From: Ilex aquifolium
Lineage: Eukaryota; Streptophyta; Magnoliopsida; Aquifoliales; Aquifoliaceae
Direction of reading: 5' to 3'
Assembly (NCBI GenBank): GCA_951799425.1
Contig: OX637391.1
Location: 26,593,701-26,657,700, forward strand
DNA: 64,000 nt
The position numbers and the translations under genes were made by a program. The first letter of the stretch is position 1; each line of letters opens with the position of its first letter. Shown piece after piece: positions 58,962 through 64,000 of this stretch. The notes beneath the pieces were generated by a model. The model searched no databases. It had not been told where the DNA came from and worked only from the letters and a program-made list of their open reading frames with translations.

Positions 58962-59409
58962 TGTAAAACCCGGGAAAATTAAAATTTTATTATAAAGGAC
59001 AAAATGGTAATTAGCCGTTACGGTGTAGTTGAAAATCCAAAATTTTCTAGTACTTGAATGACGAAACGGACCTCATCGTTGGATTTGTCTCTCGAAATCT
59101 AGTTGCCCAGTCAATTTTTGTCGAATTTTGAGACAGACGGATTCTGAGACATTTCGAGGTGTTCTCGGACCACAAGAGTCTGAAATACATCTTCACGCAG
59201 TAGGACCTCAACATTAGGCAGTGCAGGTGGATGGAGTATTTAGAGGACTATGAATTCACTTTGCATTACCATTCTGGTAAGACAAATGTGGTGGCTGATG
59301 CACTCAACCAAAAGTCATGGGGAATCTTGGCTGGTATAGCTTTCCGGGAGTGGCGGATGCTCAAGACTATAGGACAGTTTAGGCTACACTGCAGGGATCA
59401 GGCACGGGG
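58962..59409 (+). mobile_element. Tekay-type remnant: LTR start joined to RNase H sequence
   Basis: It begins TGTAAAACCCGGGAAAATT (LTR start, about 58,962-59,154) and then reads RNase H sequence ([12 protein letters not shown]-like, CRWMEYLEDYEFTLHYHSGKT, VVADAL). It is a heavily reduced fossil copy. Its continuation is at 62,074 after the CRM mosaic inserted in it. Confidence 0.7.
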
Positions 59410-62073
59410 TGATGTGAACCCCGCCATAATAACAAGTTCCAACAATGAAAATGAACCCAAGATCGTTCTATGATCAGATTTGAATGATAGACCTCGACCC
59501 GTTGTTTTACGACAAACAAGAACCTTGATATATATGACCTCAACCCGTTGTTTATTGCGAAAACAAGAACCTCGGTATAAGGGAGACGCCACAAACAGTG
59601 GTGGAAATCCGTTTGATAAGTCGCTGGTGAACGCCACGGGAAATTCCGATAAGTTCGAAGAGTTCTTCAAAGAACCGCAGAGAAAAAACACTCTCCAATT
59701 TTGCTGAATAATGATCTAATTTATTTCATTGATTGAACCCCTATTTATAGGCTGGCCATTACAAGAAAAAAAATTCCTAAAATCCTAATCTACTAAGGAA
59801 ACAAATCCTAGCAGTAGTTTATATTTTGACAATCCAAAAATATGACCTGTTCCAAAAATTCTAGAAATTACAAAAATCCCCCTAACTCTGAAAAATATTA
59901 AAAGGACATATAAAATACTAATACTAGCAAATTGACTTAAAATAAGAATCAAAATACAATAATGCATGGTTCCATATGAATCTTTGTCTTGATGGAAAGC
60001 CAATTCCATTATCTTTCACATCTTCGAATTTGTGTTTCCTTGAGCATCTTATAGATTGCATCATTCTCCCTTGGTTGGAGAAAACTCAACCTCGAGTTTT
60101 AAAGTGTTGCAGTATGAAAGTCCAAAAACTTTGAACTTGTATATGTACCTGTCTTTGAGAAGCTTTAAGATGATGTCTCCTTTTCTTCTCTAATTGAGGG
60201 AACAAAGAAAAAATTTGAAAATTGATCCCCTTGATTGTGTCGTTGAAGTTTTCTGGAATGATAAAATCAATTGGTGGAGCAAAGTGGGATAGAAAGAAGC
60301 ATTGGTGACTCTTCATGTAGATCCTTGAAAGATGCAAACAAATCAAGCTCTGGCCATGTGTTGATTGACGACAATCCCAATCTTCTTAAATCTCCTTCAA
60401 CACCAAACCACCAAATTTTTGCCAAGCCTACAAGTTTCATCTTGGCAAGCCTTACTCTCCTCTCATCCGAGAAATTATACCTAAACTAGAGCCTAAGCTC
60501 TGATACCAAATGATGTGAACCCCAATCGACTTGCTTTGAGACCCAACAACAATATTGGAAAAACAACCCAAGAAAGCCAAACTCAGGTCTATGGATAGAG
60601 AATCTGAACCCTTTGAGAACTCATTTCAAGAACCTAGATTATATTAACATCTAGACCCGTTGAAGAATCGGTCTCAAGAACCCAAATTACAAGGAGGAAC
60701 ACCACAAAGGTTGTGATTTACCTGTGATAAGTTCAGAAGTTCAATCAAGAACAAGTGGAGTAAACTCAACTCACAATTCAAAATTCAATATTGTCTAGCC
60801 CCTTGAAGTGGCTGGTTACATCCTTTAAATACCCTTCCCAAAACATGATAAAACCCTAGACTAAAATTTGTGACCCTTTCTCTCAAAAATGCCCTTGAGT
60901 GAATAGTGTCAGGGGGTACTGTAGCATGAACAGTGCCGTGCTATAGTAACTTCTTAAACTCTAGTTCAAATAAAATAATAAGACATATGTGGGCTAAGTA
61001 TCCTCAAGGCCACTTATTCTAAACTAATAATAAAAAATCCTTTAAACAAATTGAAGGCCTTAATAACAACAGACCCTATCTAACATGTTCTCCTTCTTTC
61101 ATGCCCATCTTAAGTGTTGGGATCTTGCTAGCTTCATCCCAGATGGATTGCACCAATCCTTGTATTGCTTCCTTGATCTTCTTGGCTCTTGATCTTGTAA
61201 TTGGCCCATCTGGAACTTGTAAAGGATCTTTAAAAGTAGGCCCACCTTGGTTCCCATCATTCCCCCTCTCCTCAAAAGGATTCGACCTCCAATCTTCACC
61301 TTGACCCTTGAGATGCTTCAATGATTCATGATCGGTGTGGATCACAAATTCCCTAGGCCACAGGTAGTGCTGATTGGAAACCCTGCTCTAATACCAAATG
61401 ATGTGAACCTCGCCAAAATAACGAGTTCCAACAATGAAAAGGAACCCAAGATCGTTCTATGATCAGATTTGAATGATAGACCTCGACCCGTTGTTTTACG
61501 ACAAACAAGAACCTTGGTATATATGACCTCAACCCGTTGTTTATTGCGAAAACAAGAACCTCGGTATAAGGGAGACGCCACAAACAGTGGTGGAAATCCG
61601 TTTGATAAGTCGCTGGTGAACGCCAAGGGAAATCCCGATAAGTTCGAATAGTTCTTCAAAGAATCGCAGAGAAAACACTCTCCAATTTTGCTGAATAATG
61701 ATCTAATTTTTTTTTATTGATTGAACACCTTTTTATAGGCTGGCCATTACTAGAAAAAAATTCCTAAAATCCTAATCTACTAAGGAAACAAATCCTAATT
61801 TGCTAAGGAAACAAATCCAAGTAGGTGTTTATATTTTGACAATCCAAAAATATGACCTGTTCCAAAAATTCTAGAAATTACAAAAATACTCCTAAATCAA
61901 AAAAATATTAAAAGGACATATAAAATACTAATACTAGCAAATTGACTTAAAATAAGAATCAAAATAAAATAATGCAAGGTTCCATATGGATCTTTGTCTT
62001 GATGGAAAGCCAATTCCATTATCTTTCACATCTTCAAATTTGTGTTTCCTTGAGCATCTTATGGATTGCATCA
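59410..62073 (-). mobile_element. CRM-type mosaic element nested in a Tekay remnant
   Basis: Outer LTRs of one family lie at 59,410-60,063 and 61,399-62,073 (TGATG..CATCA). They are flanked by CGGGG and CAGGG, a 5-bp target duplication with one difference, and the interrupted Tekay reading continues across. On the minus strand, after the right LTR, come a primer binding site (TGGTATTAGAGC, 61,385-61,396), a short RNase H piece, a purine tract, and an LTR of a related family with a [10 protein letters not shown] tail (60,511-61,259). A second primer binding site (60,497-60,508), a gag-like piece (about 60,090-60,490) and a purine tract follow. The outer LTRs differ by about 4% (hand count). 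It is broken. Confidence 0.75.
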
Positions 62074-62347
62074 CAGGGCATTTTTGAAAATCTGGTAGCT
62101 ATGCCTTCCTTGTTGAGCAGGGTGATCGAGTCTCAGGGGTAGGACACGGAGAAATTGTCCATCGGAGACCGGGTACAGTCGGGCACAAGTGATCAGTGTT
62201 GGGCCATTCACGCAAATGGTAGCATTTGATTTAGGGGAAAGGTTGTGGTTCCGCAGTCTACGGATCTAAGAGAGGAGATCCTCAGGGATTTTCATTGCTC
62301 CCATTTTGCTGTGCATCCAGGTGGTACGAAGATGTACCATGATCTTT
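62074..62347 (+). mobile_element. Tekay-type remnant: integrase start
   Basis: This continues the remnant at 58,962-59,409: AMPSLLSRVIESQ-like and VPQSTDLREEILRDF-like sequence, then HFAVHPGGTKMYHDL, the first part of the integrase HHCC region. It stops where Athila-type LTR sequence begins. Confidence 0.7.
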
Positions 62348-63576
62348 GCCCCCAAGTATAACTAAACCATATTGCAACAACTAATTTGGTTAGCCGGAAG
62401 ATCTATGTACCATGCAACAACCAGATAAACCAAATAAACCTGAAGGAGAACCATTCAAAAAGTTTACTTTAGCTATCCGATTGGTAGGTTGATGATTTAA
62501 TGAAGATGGAGTTCTGGTTTATGCATTGAATCAAAAACATTGGCTATGACGAGATTTGACCCATCTATAACAAATCTCTCAATTATTACATAAAATCCAA
62601 CTACATGCATCATTGAATCATGCATGAAGTACGTAATAACTTATAGATAGAATGGTATATGGCAATAAGCTTTGCTCGGTGTTCATAACCATAAGCTTAT
62701 AATAGTAATAATCATCCATCAATTAAGGGAGGTATAAACATTAACGCATGAATAAAACATCAGCATTTTCATAATTCAAACAATATTACCCATACTTTCA
62801 CCCTTCACCAAAGAGTATAAACGGGCTATTCATGCTTCATTGCAATAGACGAGCAATAAGAATGAGATAACCCCATTACAACAAAAAGCAAAATACAACA
62901 AATCCTTCTCCGAGGAATATCTTAAACACCCTCACTCTTATTACCGGCTAGGGCACAAAAGTGAGAGAGGTTCAACCCTCCAAGTAGAAAAGATGAAACA
63001 AAAAATGTAGAAGTAGAGAAATTATTGCTGGAAAGTGATTAGGGCAGGGCTTCACTCTTTCGGGCTGTAAAACTCTCTCTGAAGTCTCTCTCTTTTTCTT
63101 CCCTTCCTTCCACTCTCTCATTGTCTGAACTAGACTCCACTCTCCTGAAACTGAACTGAAGTAGGCTATTTATAGGCACCAGAAGGGGGGTAGAGGCGAC
63201 AGACACCCAAGCTGGCTAATTACGTGATTTTGTTGCTCAAATGGACCAATGGGAGAAGAAGGACGAGGAAGGAGGTTTATGGTACCGTCTAGACGCCACC
63301 ACCACCGTTCGGACCCTGAAGATTCTCTAGTTTCCTCACTTGGCCAGGCCCCCTTTGCTGACTTTTTGACTTCTTAATTACACTTGCCTCCCTTCTCTTG
63401 TTTAGCATATGCACTTTTATCCCTTTGAACTTTCTTAACTACCCTTGAAACCTGTAGAATAGATAAATTAAACATTAACCATAATACTTTATAAATCAAT
63501 CACTTTAATTCATTTAACACACACACTGTTAACCCTAATCCCTAATTTAATTCCTCATTTTTTAAGGTTAATCAGT
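62348..63576 (-). mobile_element. Athila-type LTR piece
   Basis: It matches both segments of the split Athila LTR (38,290-39,073 and 54,558-55,577) in one uninterrupted run, including GGTAGGTTGATGATT, TTGGCTATG.CGAGA, TGCTCGGTGTTCATAACCAT and CTCCAAGTAGAAA. It has a TATA box (GGCTATTTATAGGC, 63,164-63,177) with ACCGTCTAGACGCC and CCGTTCGGAC just upstream in the sense direction (63,283-63,315). It ends where Tekay LTR sequence begins. Confidence 0.65.
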
Positions 63577-64000
63577 ACCCGTTGGTGGAAGTCCATAAAT
63601 ACCCACCCCAAGCAAGACCCAAGGATTTTATAAAATTTTCATTAGATGTCTAACATCAATGGCGAGGGTTTGGAATGCCAGATGCATATGCATGACATGA
63701 CATGTGTTATGGGAGCTGGTGGAGGGCTCGGGGTTGCATTGCATGTGAGTTTCATCTCTTGACATGGCACGACATTGTGGTATTCATTTATGAATTGTAT
63801 ATTCTTGAATGGATGTTTGATTGATGAATTGCATGTGAACATTCCATATGCATCTGAGTTGGGGAGTAGCCCCCTTACGAGATACCCTATTGAGCGTGAC
63901 TCACCATTTATGAGAACAATTTTTAGGTGTTGGTCAAGCACTGGTGGACGGCCATCACTTGGGTCCATGTTGACAACGGAGCCGGAATGTGGCCCTCGAA
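63577..64000 (+). mobile_element. Tekay-type LTR piece, runs off the window
   Basis: CCGTTGGTGGAAGTCCATAA, GGCGAGGGTTTGGAATGCC, ATTGAGCGTGACTCACC and GCCGGAATGTGGCC match 30,160-30,560 in the same orientation. It lacks its start and continues beyond 64,000. Confidence 0.7.

Noticed and set aside
1-64000. A host gene cluster or novel defence or metabolic system
   Set aside because: No host coding region with recognisable domains was found; every long coding stretch belongs to a retroelement lineage or to transposon-derived remnants.

Overview
This window is nuclear DNA from a flowering plant, most likely a dicot, and consists almost entirely of transposable elements. I found no host protein gene, rRNA, tRNA gene or CRISPR array. 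The plant assignment rests on Ty3/Gypsy lineages restricted to or typical of plants (Tekay-, CRM- and Athila-type), a TRIM family of dicot type, and a hAT miniature element rich in GAGCCGAG. The several CRM-type (centromere-type chromovirus) copies and the absence of genes suggest pericentromeric or other heterochromatic DNA. That location is an inference.

Layout. 1-1922: partial LTR on the minus strand, sitting in an old Copia-like or gag-like remnant that continues to about 10.6 kb. This remnant holds a zinc-knuckle piece, a degraded plant-transposon-domain gene split by a 2.9 kb solo LTR (which itself carries a hAT miniature element), and a Copia-type LTR. 10.6-17.4 kb: AT-rich DNA with two more solo LTRs (target duplications AAAAT and CCATG) and a Tat/Athila-type LTR segment. 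17.4-19.2 kb: start of a Tat-type LTR followed by a head-to-head array of five TRIM LTRs, the most striking structure here. 19.6-22.9 kb: a chromovirus protease-RT piece with its LTR. 24.1-25.5 kb: a second plant-transposon-domain remnant. 25.5-32.1 kb: Tekay pieces, including two LTRs placed back to back in inverted orientation; one of them carries a solo CRM LTR.

32.1-55.6 kb is one nested stack on the minus strand. An old Athila-type element (internal region 33-38.3 kb) has its 5' LTR split. Inside that LTR lie a young CRM-type element (39,074-45,910) and a Tekay-type element (45,911-54,557), and the Athila LTR resumes at 54,558. 55.6-64 kb: a Tat-type LTR, a Copia-type LTR piece, and a Tekay remnant interrupted by a CRM mosaic (59,410-62,073), ending in Athila- and Tekay-type LTR pieces.

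No cooperating gene system is present. The recurring signals are short CCGG-centred palindromes, different in each family, clustered inside LTRs. Several later insertions sit inside or beside these clusters. Ages are rough hand counts of LTR-LTR differences: about 1% for the CRM element, 2-3% for the Tekay element and 4% for the CRM mosaic. Under commonly used plant rates that is roughly half a million to a few million years. All retroelements are treated as fossils.
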